From assembly GCA_023255415.1 (NCBI GenBank), contig JALRIN010000050.1, positions 1 to 12,823 of the forward strand: a DNA stretch of 12,823 bases. The letters are read 5' to 3'. Position numbers and translations under genes: made by a program. Under the pieces are notes generated by a model. The model was not told where the DNA came from and searched no databases. It worked only from the letters and a program-made list of their open reading frames with translations. Below, in pieces: positions 7,527-12,823 of this stretch (position 1 is its first letter; every line of letters begins with the position of its first letter). This DNA comes from Cypionkella sp. GTDB taxonomy: Bacteria > Pseudomonadota > Alphaproteobacteria > Rhodobacterales > Rhodobacteraceae.

Positions 7527-8300
7527 ATGCTTGGCACGCACTTCTTTGGCAACTTCGATCTTGCCGCGCTTTCGATCTGGCTTTTCTGGGGCTTTTTCGC
7601 TGTGCTGATTTACTATCTGCAAACTGAAAACATGCGCGAAGGCTATCCGCTGGAAACCGAGGATGGGGCCACGGCTGCCAACCAAGGCCCCTTCCCGCTG
7701 CTCCGCCCAAAAACCTTTATCCTGCCGCATGGCCGCGGCGAGGTCAGCTTTCCAAACGGTGCCCGCGAGGCGCGCGAATTGGCAATGGGGCGCACTGCGG
7801 TCTCGGACGGCTTTCCCCATGCGCCTTTGGGCGACCCAATGGTCGATGGCCTTGGGCCAGCCGCTTGGGCACCGCGCCGCGATGTGCCGGAACTGGATGG
7901 CCACGGCCATGTCAAAATCGTGCCAATGGCGCAGGCCCCCAGCTTTGGCGTCTCGGCGGGCCGCGACCCACGCGGATTGCCGGTGCAGGCAGGTGACAAC
8001 GAGGTCGTAGGCCGGATCAGCGATATGTGGGTTGATGCCCCTGAACAGCTGGTGCGCTATCTTGAGATCGAGCTGAACTCGGGCAGCCGGCGTTTGGTGC
8101 CGATGCCGATGGTCAAGATCTGGAAAGACCGCGTTCGGATCAATTCGCTGTCGTCTGACCTGTTTGACGGGGTGCCTGCCACCAAATCGGCAACGCAAGT
8201 CACCCTGCTCGAAGAAGATAAGATCAGCGCTTATTATGCGGGCGGCACGCTTTACGCGGCCGACAAGCGCAAGCATGGGCCGGAGTCCTGGAAGCCATGA
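7527..8300 (+). CDS. puhA: Photosynthetic reaction centre H subunit
   Basis: PuhA caps the cytoplasmic face of the L/M reaction centre and carries the proton entry route to the secondary quinone QB. It is 257 residues, within the normal range. One transmembrane helix (about residues 12-31, ending IYYLQTENMREGYP) is followed by the cytoplasmic beta-rich domain. The residues known for proton uptake in Rhodobacter sphaeroides fall at the same numbers here: Asp124, His126 and His128 in LDGHGHVKI, and Asp170 and Glu173 in WVDAPEQ. PMVDGLGPAAWAPRRDVPELD is a typical H-subunit block just before them. The last bases overlap the puhB start (ATGA), suggesting coupled translation. No defects are seen and the name is secure. 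Confidence 0.98.
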   Translation: MLGTHFFGNFDLAALSIWLFWGFFAVLIYYLQTENMREGYPLETEDGATAANQGPFPLLRPKTFILPHGRGEVSFPNGAREARELAMGRTAVSDGFPHAPLGDPMVDGLGPAAWAPRRDVPELDGHGHVKIVPMAQAPSFGVSAGRDPRGLPVQAGDNEVVGRISDMWVDAPEQLVRYLEIELNSGSRRLVPMPMVKIWKDRVRINSLSSDLFDGVPATKSATQVTLLEEDKISAYYAGGTLYAADKRKHGPESWKP

Positions 8301-8929
8301 GCGCGCATGACGACTATGAAATCGAACCTGTGCGCGGCCTGCCAGAGCAGCCGCCGCAGGGCGAAGAGCTCTTGTGGCAGGGTCGCCCCGCGACCTTTGC
8401 CCTGGCGCGAGACGCCTATAAAATCACCTGGGTCGCCAGCTATTTCCTAGCGCTGGCGGTCTGGCAAATCACCACGCTGGCCAGCGATGTCACCCAAGCA
8501 ATCGCCATCGCCCTACCCTATCTGGCCATCGGGCTTTTGGTCTGCGCGATCCTTTTGGGCATGGCTGCAGCCCAAGCCCGCGCCACAGTCTATACCGTGA
8601 CCACAGCACGGGTGGCGATGCGGATCGGCTCGGCGCTGACCGTCACACTGAACCTGCCGTTCAAGCAGATCGGCACCGCGAGCCTTGCACTTAAACCCAA
8701 TGGCACCGGCACCATCGCGCTGCAAACACTGGGCGAGACGCGGATTTCATATCTGGTGTGCTGGCCACATGCACGACCTTGGGCCATGGCCAAAACCCAG
8801 CCTGCGCTGCGCTGCATCCCTGATGCGGCCCATGTCGCCAAGCTGTTGTCTGACGCGGCAGAGACCAAACTCAACGAGCCCGTGGTGGCGCAAAGCGGGG
8901 CGGGCCTGATGCTTGCCGCCGCAGAATAG
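8297..8929 (+). CDS. puhB: Photosynthetic complex assembly protein PuhB
   Basis: PuhB is a membrane protein required for efficient reaction centre assembly and, less directly, for LH1; in R. capsulatus it is the orf214 product. It is 210 residues, matching that size. Two hydrophobic segments are visible at about 43-60 and 69-92. They are followed by a pleckstrin-homology-like bacterial domain, seen in YTVTTARVAMRIGS (about 99-112), LPFKQIGTASL and the family block CWPHARPWAMAKTQPALRCI (about 155-174). The ATG overlaps the puhA stop by four bases, so production is likely tied to the H subunit it serves. The C-terminal 20 residues are Ala-rich and poorly conserved. The name rests on motif and position together. 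Confidence 0.92.
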   Translation: MSAHDDYEIEPVRGLPEQPPQGEELLWQGRPATFALARDAYKITWVASYFLALAVWQITTLASDVTQAIAIALPYLAIGLLVCAILLGMAAAQARATVYTVTTARVAMRIGSALTVTLNLPFKQIGTASLALKPNGTGTIALQTLGETRISYLVCWPHARPWAMAKTQPALRCIPDAAHVAKLLSDAAETKLNEPVVAQSGAGLMLAAAE

Positions 8930-8938
8930 CGAGGAGCC

Positions 8939-9403
8939 ATGTTCGTCCAAGCCCAAGCCAAAACCAAAGCCGCGCCCGAACGCGACATGATCCCCAAGCC
9001 GCTGCTTTTGGCGATCTTGGCGCTGGTGGTGGCAAGTCTTGCCATCGTCGGGGCGGCTGCCATTTCGGGGCGCCCGCATGTCGGTGTGCCCAAGGGTGCC
9101 AGCATTCTGGCCGAGCGCAGCGTGATCTTGCAAGGCGGCGGCGCGCAAGCCGTGACCGTGCTTGCAAGTGACGGCAGCGTGATGATGGATCTGCCACATG
9201 GCGGTTTTATCACCGTGATCCAAAACGGACTTGAACGTGCACGCACCACCGCAGGGATTGAGCAAGCTTTGCCAGTGCGGATTGTAAAATACGACAATGG
9301 CCGTCTTGCGGTCGTTGACGACGCCTCTGGCTGGAGCGCTGAGCTTGGCGCATTTGGCAGCGACAATAGGGCCGCATTCGAACGGCTCATGTCACACAAC
9401 TAA
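8939..9403 (+). CDS. puhC: Photosynthetic complex assembly protein PuhC
   Basis: PuhC is a single-pass membrane protein, with most of its mass probably in the periplasm, that is needed for optimal assembly or organisation of the reaction centre-LH1 complex. It is 154 residues against 162 in R. capsulatus. A basic N-terminus (about residues 1-20) leads into one hydrophobic helix (about 21-44). The C-terminal block RIVKYDNGRLAVVDDASGW followed by LGAFGSDNRAAFERL is diagnostic of the family. A GAGGAG at 8931-8936 ends only two bases before ATG 8939, closer than usual, though pairing through GAGG would leave four bases. The in-frame ATG at 8987 has no better site and would trim the N-terminus to the edge of the helix. 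It lies nine bases after puhB. Confidence 0.88.
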   Translation: MFVQAQAKTKAAPERDMIPKPLLLAILALVVASLAIVGAAAISGRPHVGVPKGASILAERSVILQGGGAQAVTVLASDGSVMMDLPHGGFITVIQNGLERARTTAGIEQALPVRIVKYDNGRLAVVDDASGWSAELGAFGSDNRAAFERLMSHN

Positions 9404-9426
9404 CCAACAATAATGGGAACCAAATC

Positions 9427-9723
9427 ATGGGAATTTTTAGCAGATACGCCGAGGACGTCCCCTGCACTGTCGAAGTCAGTCACCGCTTTGAGAGCCTGCA
9501 TGCCCACGTTCGTTTTAACAATGGTGCCGTCATCCACCCTGGCGACGAGGTTTTGGTGCATGGCAAACCGATCCTTGCCGCTTATGGCGAGCTGATCATC
9601 GAAGACCGTCAAGCCACCATCACCCGCGCATCAGCGCTGGAACGGTTGTGGACCCGTTTGACAGGCGATTTCGGCTTTATGGAACTTTGTGAATTCTCGT
9701 TTTCCGAAGAGGTGATGTCATGA
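9427..9723 (+). CDS. Conserved-position small protein of unknown function between puhC and acsF
   Basis: I do not recognise a named family. The product is 98 residues, with no signal peptide or transmembrane segment, and is probably cytoplasmic. The central part alternates hydrophobic and polar residues in a beta-like pattern (VEVSHRFESLHAHVRF, then HPGDEVLVHGKPI and YGELIIED), reminiscent of a small beta barrel or sandwich. A short helix-like stretch (SALERLWTRL) and an acidic end (MELCEFSFSEEVMS) follow. It has two cysteines, in VPCTVE and ELCEFS. It follows puhC by 23 bases with a weak GGGA ribosome binding site (9415-9418), and its stop overlaps the acsF ATG by four bases (ATGA). From memory, Roseobacter-type PGCs carry a hypothetical gene at this place. 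A role with AcsF or complex assembly is inference from context only. That it is a real gene is supported by tight packing and codon style like its neighbours. Confidence 0.8.
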   Translation: MGIFSRYAEDVPCTVEVSHRFESLHAHVRFNNGAVIHPGDEVLVHGKPILAAYGELIIEDRQATITRASALERLWTRLTGDFGFMELCEFSFSEEVMS

Positions 9724-10817
9724 ACGCAACCCCCAAAGCGCTAGAGGCCGAATACGCCGAACTGGCCGCCGCACAGACCACCGACACCACGGCAATGGCC
9801 ACCGAGACCACGCTGCTGAACCCACGCTTTTATACCACCGATTTCGACGAGATGGACCGCATTGATGTCACCTCTGTGCGCAAAGACTGGGACGAGTTGC
9901 TCGCCGAAATGCGTGCCGATCCGAACAAATTCCATTTCAAGAAAAACGCTGAATGGGATGCAGATTGGGCGGGAATGGACCCAAAGCTGAAGCGCGAGTT
10001 CATTGATTTTCTGGTTTCCTCTTGCACCGCCGAATTCTCGGGCTGCGTGCTTTACAAAGAGATGAAGCGGCGCGGCAATAACCCTGACATCTGCGAGCTG
10101 TTCAACTTTATGGCGCGCGACGAGGCCCGCCATGCCGGTTTTATCAATGACGCGCTGCGCGAAGCCGGGGTGGCTGTGAACCTTGGTTTTCTGACCAAGG
10201 CCAAGAAATACACCTATTTCCGCCCCAAGTTCATCTATTATGCAACCTATCTGTCTGAAAAGATTGGCTATGCGCGCTATATCACCATCTTCCGCCACCT
10301 CGAGGCAAACCCCGAGCTACGCTTTCACCCGATCTTCAAATGGTTTCGCGAATGGTGCAACGACGAGTTCCGCCACGGCGAGGCCTTTGCGCTTTTGATG
10401 CGGACCGACCCGAAACTGACTTCGGGCTTTGCCAATAAGCTGTGGATCCGGTTTTTCCTGACAGCGGTCTATTCAACCATGTATGTGCGCGACCACGCGC
10501 GGCCAGAATTTCACAAAGCCTTGGGCGTCGATATCGAATGGTATGACCAAGAGGTGTTCCGCAAAACCTCTGAAATCGCGCGGCAGGTGTTTCCGGTCGA
10601 GGTTGATATCAACCACAAACGCTGGATGCCAAACCTGCGCCGCATGCGCGACGCCTTTGGTCAGATGGAGGCGGGCAAGCGTCAGGGTGGCTTGGGCGGT
10701 TTTGTCACCGGCAAGCTGGGTGCGGTCAAGGCGGCACTGGCCTTCGTGCAGCTTTACACCATCCCAGTGATCCACCGCGTGCCCCCCAAGAATGTGCGGT
10801 TGGAGCCGGTCTATTGA
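9720..10817 (+). CDS. acsF: Aerobic Mg-protoporphyrin IX monomethyl ester oxidative cyclase
   Basis: AcsF is the oxygen-dependent diiron enzyme that forms the isocyclic ring E, converting Mg-protoporphyrin IX monomethyl ester to divinyl protochlorophyllide. The 365-residue product is typical. Diiron ligand candidates are visible: Glu105 in TAEFSGC, the first ExxH as DEARH (Glu135, His138), Glu195 in RHLEANP, and the second ExxH as DEFRH (Glu216, His219). The segments FMARDEARHAGFINDAL and EWCNDEFRHGEAFA are the family signatures. A Thr/Ala-rich N-terminal stretch (about residues 1-35) precedes the conserved TLLNPRFYTTDFDEMDRI block. The C-terminus ends NVRLEPVY, so the protein looks complete. 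The ATG overlaps the stop of the 98-residue ORF by four bases. Its presence indicates that bacteriochlorophyll can be made with oxygen; whether the anaerobic cyclase BchE also exists cannot be seen here. Confidence 0.97.
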   Translation: MNATPKALEAEYAELAAAQTTDTTAMATETTLLNPRFYTTDFDEMDRIDVTSVRKDWDELLAEMRADPNKFHFKKNAEWDADWAGMDPKLKREFIDFLVSSCTAEFSGCVLYKEMKRRGNNPDICELFNFMARDEARHAGFINDALREAGVAVNLGFLTKAKKYTYFRPKFIYYATYLSEKIGYARYITIFRHLEANPELRFHPIFKWFREWCNDEFRHGEAFALLMRTDPKLTSGFANKLWIRFFLTAVYSTMYVRDHARPEFHKALGVDIEWYDQEVFRKTSEIARQVFPVEVDINHKRWMPNLRRMRDAFGQMEAGKRQGGLGGFVTGKLGAVKAALAFVQLYTIPVIHRVPPKNVRLEPVY

Positions 10818-10825
10818 CCTATCCC

Positions 10826-10867
10826 CCCCACAGCGGTGAGGGCTGGGGGCGGGCGCGCCCCCGCCCC
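10826..10867 (+). promoter_or_regulatory. GC-rich double-hairpin region between acsF and puhE
   Basis: The 75-base gap holds two possible stems. Stem B pairs GGGGCGGG (10846-10853) with CCCGCCCC (10860-10867), eight perfect G-C pairs with a six-base loop. Stem A pairs CCCC plus CAGC (10826-10829, 10831-10834, with a bulged A) with GCTG plus GGGG (10842-10849). The two share bases 10846-10849, so they exclude each other. No T run follows, so a classic intrinsic terminator is not supported. A role in mRNA stability, attenuation or processing is inference. Confidence 0.45.
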
Positions 10868-10892
10868 GCTTGCCGCCGAAAGGCCGGCGCAA

Positions 10893-11702
10893 ATGAGCGA
10901 TAATCCTTGGTTTGCAGCGCTGATCACCTTGTTTTTATGGTGGTTTTCCACTGGTGTCATTCTGTGGCGAGTGCGCGTGGCCGATAATGGCACGGCGCAA
11001 GATCATCTAAATTCTGTGGTGATCGGCCTGCCCCTGCTGGCTGTTGGTATTCTGGCCACCCGCGCCTCGCTGCCCGATCTGTCTGCGGGCGGCATCTATA
11101 TGGCGTTTTTGGCGGCACTTGCGCTTTGGGCCTGGATCGAGCTGGCGTTTCTATCGGGCGTGATCACTGGCCCCAACCGCGCGCCCTGCCCGCCGTTTTT
11201 GCGCACCCGCGATCGGTTTTGGCGCGCGGTTGGCACGATCGCTTGGCACGAGGCCACGCTGATTGTAACGCTGCTTGCTTTGGCGGTCGTTACGCTTAGC
11301 GCTGAAAATCCCTTTGCTTTTGGCACCTTTGCGCTGCTGTTTGTCGCCCGTATTTCGGCCAAGCTGAACCTGTTTCTTGGGGTGCCGCGGATCAACACGC
11401 AGTTTTTGCCACACCCCTTGGCGCATCTGGCCAGCTATTTTCGCATCGGCCGGATCACGGCTTTCTTCCCGATCTCGGTTTCCGCGCTGACGGTGTTTTC
11501 CGCACTGCTGCTGGAACGCGCGATCAATGTCACCCACCCCGGCATGTCGGTTGGCTATAGCCTGTTGACCTGCCTTTGCCTTCTGGCCTTGCTTGAGCAC
11601 TGGTTCATGGTGCTGCCGCTGCCAGATGAAAAACTGTGGCGCTGGATGTTGCCCGCCACAAAACCACAAAAAGACCAAGTTGAGGATGCCAATGGACTTT
11701 GA
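10893..11702 (+). CDS. puhE: Photosynthetic complex assembly protein PuhE (polytopic membrane protein)
   Basis: PuhE is a multi-pass membrane protein; in R. capsulatus (orf292) it has been linked to control of bacteriochlorophyll synthesis and complex assembly. I choose ATG 10893, giving 269 residues starting MSDNPWF. A GAAAGG about nine bases upstream is a plausible ribosome binding site. An upstream GTG at 10836 would add 19 residues encoded by the GC-rich hairpin region and is rejected. About seven hydrophobic helices are visible (roughly 7-25, 40-58, 66-90, 112-135, 138-156, 186-208 and 216-240). Family-like details are GPNRAPCPP after helix 3, WHEATLI, LNLFLGVPRINTQFLP and HLASYF. The last 11 bases overlap the hemA start. 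The name rests on motifs plus position. Confidence 0.9.
   Translation: MSDNPWFAALITLFLWWFSTGVILWRVRVADNGTAQDHLNSVVIGLPLLAVGILATRASLPDLSAGGIYMAFLAALALWAWIELAFLSGVITGPNRAPCPPFLRTRDRFWRAVGTIAWHEATLIVTLLALAVVTLSAENPFAFGTFALLFVARISAKLNLFLGVPRINTQFLPHPLAHLASYFRIGRITAFFPISVSALTVFSALLLERAINVTHPGMSVGYSLLTCLCLLALLEHWFMVLPLPDEKLWRWMLPATKPQKDQVEDANGL
11682..11686 (+). promoter_or_regulatory. Ribosome binding site of hemA within puhE
   Basis: GAGGA ends five bases before ATG 11692. Because it runs directly into the in-frame ATG at 11686, it favours 11692 as the start. It lies in the last puhE codons, so hemA initiation probably depends on ribosomes finishing puhE. Confidence 0.5.
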
Positions 11703-12823
11703 TCAGATCTTTCGAACCCAACTCGATACCCTCAAGGCTGAAGGCAACTACCGTGTCTTTGCAGAATTAGAGCGCAAACGCGGCGATTTTCCCAAGGCCA
11801 ATACCTATAAAGACGGCGCGGTAAAGGAAATCACCGTCTGGTGTTCAAACGATTACCTTGGCATGGGGCAACACCCGGCCGTGGTCGATGCGATGGTCGA
11901 GTGTATTCAGACCCATGGCGCGGGTTCGGGCGGCACCCGAAATATTTCTGGCAACAATCACAAACACTTGCTGCTTGAAGCTGAACTCGCTGATCTGCAC
12001 GGCAAAGACTCTGCTTTGCTGTTCACTTCGGGCTATGTCTCGAACTGGGCGGCGCTGTCGACGCTGGGGTCGCGGATCCCAAATGCAGTGATCTTCTCGG
12101 ATGCGGGCAATCACGCCAGCATGATCGAAGGCGTGCGCCATTCGCGCGCCGATAAGGTGATCTGGGCGCATAATGATTGGCGCGATCTGGACCGCAAACT
12201 GGCCGCCGCTGACGACCGTCCCAAGATTGTCGCCTTCGAGTCGGTCTATTCGATGGACGGCGACATCGCCCCGATCAAGGAAATCGTGCAGGTGGCCAAG
12301 GCCCATGGTGCGCTGACCTATATTGACGAGGTGCACGCCGTTGGCATGTATGGCCCGCGCGGCGGTGGCGTGTCCGAACGCGAAGGCCTGGCCGATCAGA
12401 TCGACCTGATCGAGGGCACTTTGGGCAAGGCCTTTGGCGTGGTCGGCGGCTATATCACCGGCTCTGCGGCGCTTTGCGATTTCATCCGATCGTTTGCTTC
12501 GGGCTTTATCTTTACCACGGCCCTGCCGCCTGCCGTGGCGGCCGCTGCCACCGCCTCTATCCAGCATCTGAAGGTCAGCCAGATCGAGCGGCAAAAGCAG
12601 CAGGAACAGGTCGCCAAATTGCGCGCAAGGCTGGACCGTATGGGCATTGCCCATATGGCGAACGAAAGCCATATCGTGCCGGTGCTGATCGGCGATCCGG
12701 TCAAGTGCCGGATGATCTCGGATATCTTGATGCGCGACTGGGGCATCTATGTGCAGCCGATCAACTACCCCACCGTCGCCAAGGGCACAGAGCGGCTGCG
12801 CATCACGCCCTCGCCCTTCCACA
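11692..12823 (+). CDS. hemA: 5-aminolevulinate synthase, C-terminal end outside window
   Basis: HemA is the PLP-dependent ALA synthase of the Shemin (C4) pathway, condensing glycine with succinyl-CoA; it supplies precursor for all tetrapyrroles made by the genes upstream. The frame is open for 377 codons to the window edge. The family is about 400-410 residues, so some 30 C-terminal residues are missing. Signatures include WCSNDYLGMGQHP, GAGSGGTRNISG, NHASMIEGVRHS, FESVYSMDGD, DEVHAVGMYGPRGGG (Asp212, His215 contacting PLP) and EGTLGKAFGVVGGY, whose Lys246 is the expected Schiff-base lysine. The ATG at 11692 gives MDFDQIF, aligned with Rhodobacter enzymes starting MDYN; an in-frame ATG at 11686 would add two residues but sits against the ribosome binding site. 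The start overlaps puhE by 11 bases. A second ALAS copy (hemT-like) may exist elsewhere; the PGC position favours hemA. Confidence 0.96.
   Translation, partial: MDFDQIFRTQLDTLKAEGNYRVFAELERKRGDFPKANTYKDGAVKEITVWCSNDYLGMGQHPAVVDAMVECIQTHGAGSGGTRNISGNNHKHLLLEAELADLHGKDSALLFTSGYVSNWAALSTLGSRIPNAVIFSDAGNHASMIEGVRHSRADKVIWAHNDWRDLDRKLAAADDRPKIVAFESVYSMDGDIAPIKEIVQVAKAHGALTYIDEVHAVGMYGPRGGGVSEREGLADQIDLIEGTLGKAFGVVGGYITGSAALCDFIRSFASGFIFTTALPPAVAAAATASIQHLKVSQIERQKQQEQVAKLRARLDRMGIAHMANESHIVPVLIGDPVKCRMISDILMRDWGIYVQPINYPTVAKGTERLRITPSPFH

Noticed and set aside
7431..8276. Minus-strand open frame (281 codons) antisense to puhA
   Set aside because: It is fully covered by the end of lhaA and by puhA, whose conserved residues are intact; the antisense translation has no recognisable domain.
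9413..9595. Overlapping 60-codon open frame starting just before the 98-residue ORF
   Set aside because: Its frame ends mid-gene, while the 9427 frame reaches the acsF overlap and has a clean beta-rich pattern; the 9413 ATG overlaps the weak ribosome binding site of the 9427 start.
10836..10892. GTG start extending puhE by 19 residues
   Set aside because: The added residues are encoded by the GC-rich hairpin region and are low complexity; ATG 10893 has a plausible ribosome binding site and leads straight into the first membrane helix.
11845..12822. Minus-strand open frame (325 codons) antisense to hemA
   Set aside because: The plus strand encodes an uninterrupted ALA synthase with all signatures; the minus frame is a compositional shadow.
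1..12823. A new defence, mobile or biosynthetic system
   Set aside because: All twelve genes but one belong to known photosynthesis gene cluster families in the expected order; no integrase, transposase, terminal repeats, CRISPR repeats or composition break was seen.

Overview
The window is a contiguous part of a photosynthesis gene cluster (PGC) from a purple-type, anoxygenic phototrophic alphaproteobacterium, most likely a member of the Rhodobacteraceae/Roseobacter group. This rests on the gene content and order (bchB-bchH-bchL-bchM-lhaA-puhA-puhB-puhC-small ORF-acsF-puhE-hemA), the alphaproteobacterial assembly genes puhB/C/E, a GC-rich coding style, and an intergenic CCTCCGGCGGGGATATTT motif of a type I remember as common in Rhodobacterales genomes. 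The species cannot be named from sequence alone.

Layout: all twelve genes are on the + strand and packed as one long transcription unit. Positions 1-866 hold the 3' part of bchB (cut by the window edge). bchH follows (856-4422, Mg-chelatase large subunit), then an 82-base gap with a terminator-like hairpin, bchL (4505-5404, DPOR ATPase/reductase), bchM (5404-6069, Mg-protoporphyrin IX methyltransferase) and lhaA (6066-7508, LH1 assembly/BChl delivery). A strong ribosome binding site precedes puhA (7527-8300, reaction centre H subunit), followed by puhB, puhC, an unrecognised 98-residue ORF (9427-9723), acsF (9720-10817, aerobic cyclase), a GC-rich gap with two mutually exclusive hairpins, puhE (10893-11702) and hemA (11692 to the end, cut off).

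How the genes work together: HemA makes 5-aminolevulinate, the first tetrapyrrole precursor. BchH inserts Mg into protoporphyrin IX (with BchI and BchD encoded elsewhere), BchM methylates it, AcsF closes the isocyclic ring using oxygen, and BchB/BchL (with BchN, presumably just upstream) reduce protochlorophyllide. LhaA and PuhB/C/E then help place bacteriochlorophyll into LH1 and the reaction centre, whose H subunit is PuhA. Six of the eleven junctions are overlaps of 1-11 bases, suggesting translational coupling.

I found no mobile elements, tRNAs, rRNAs, CRISPR arrays or horizontally acquired islands, and no intergenic gap longer than 82 bases. The window is a well-known system rather than a new one. 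The least understood parts are the 98-residue ORF coupled to acsF, the two structured intergenic regions, and a cysteine cluster in BchH.
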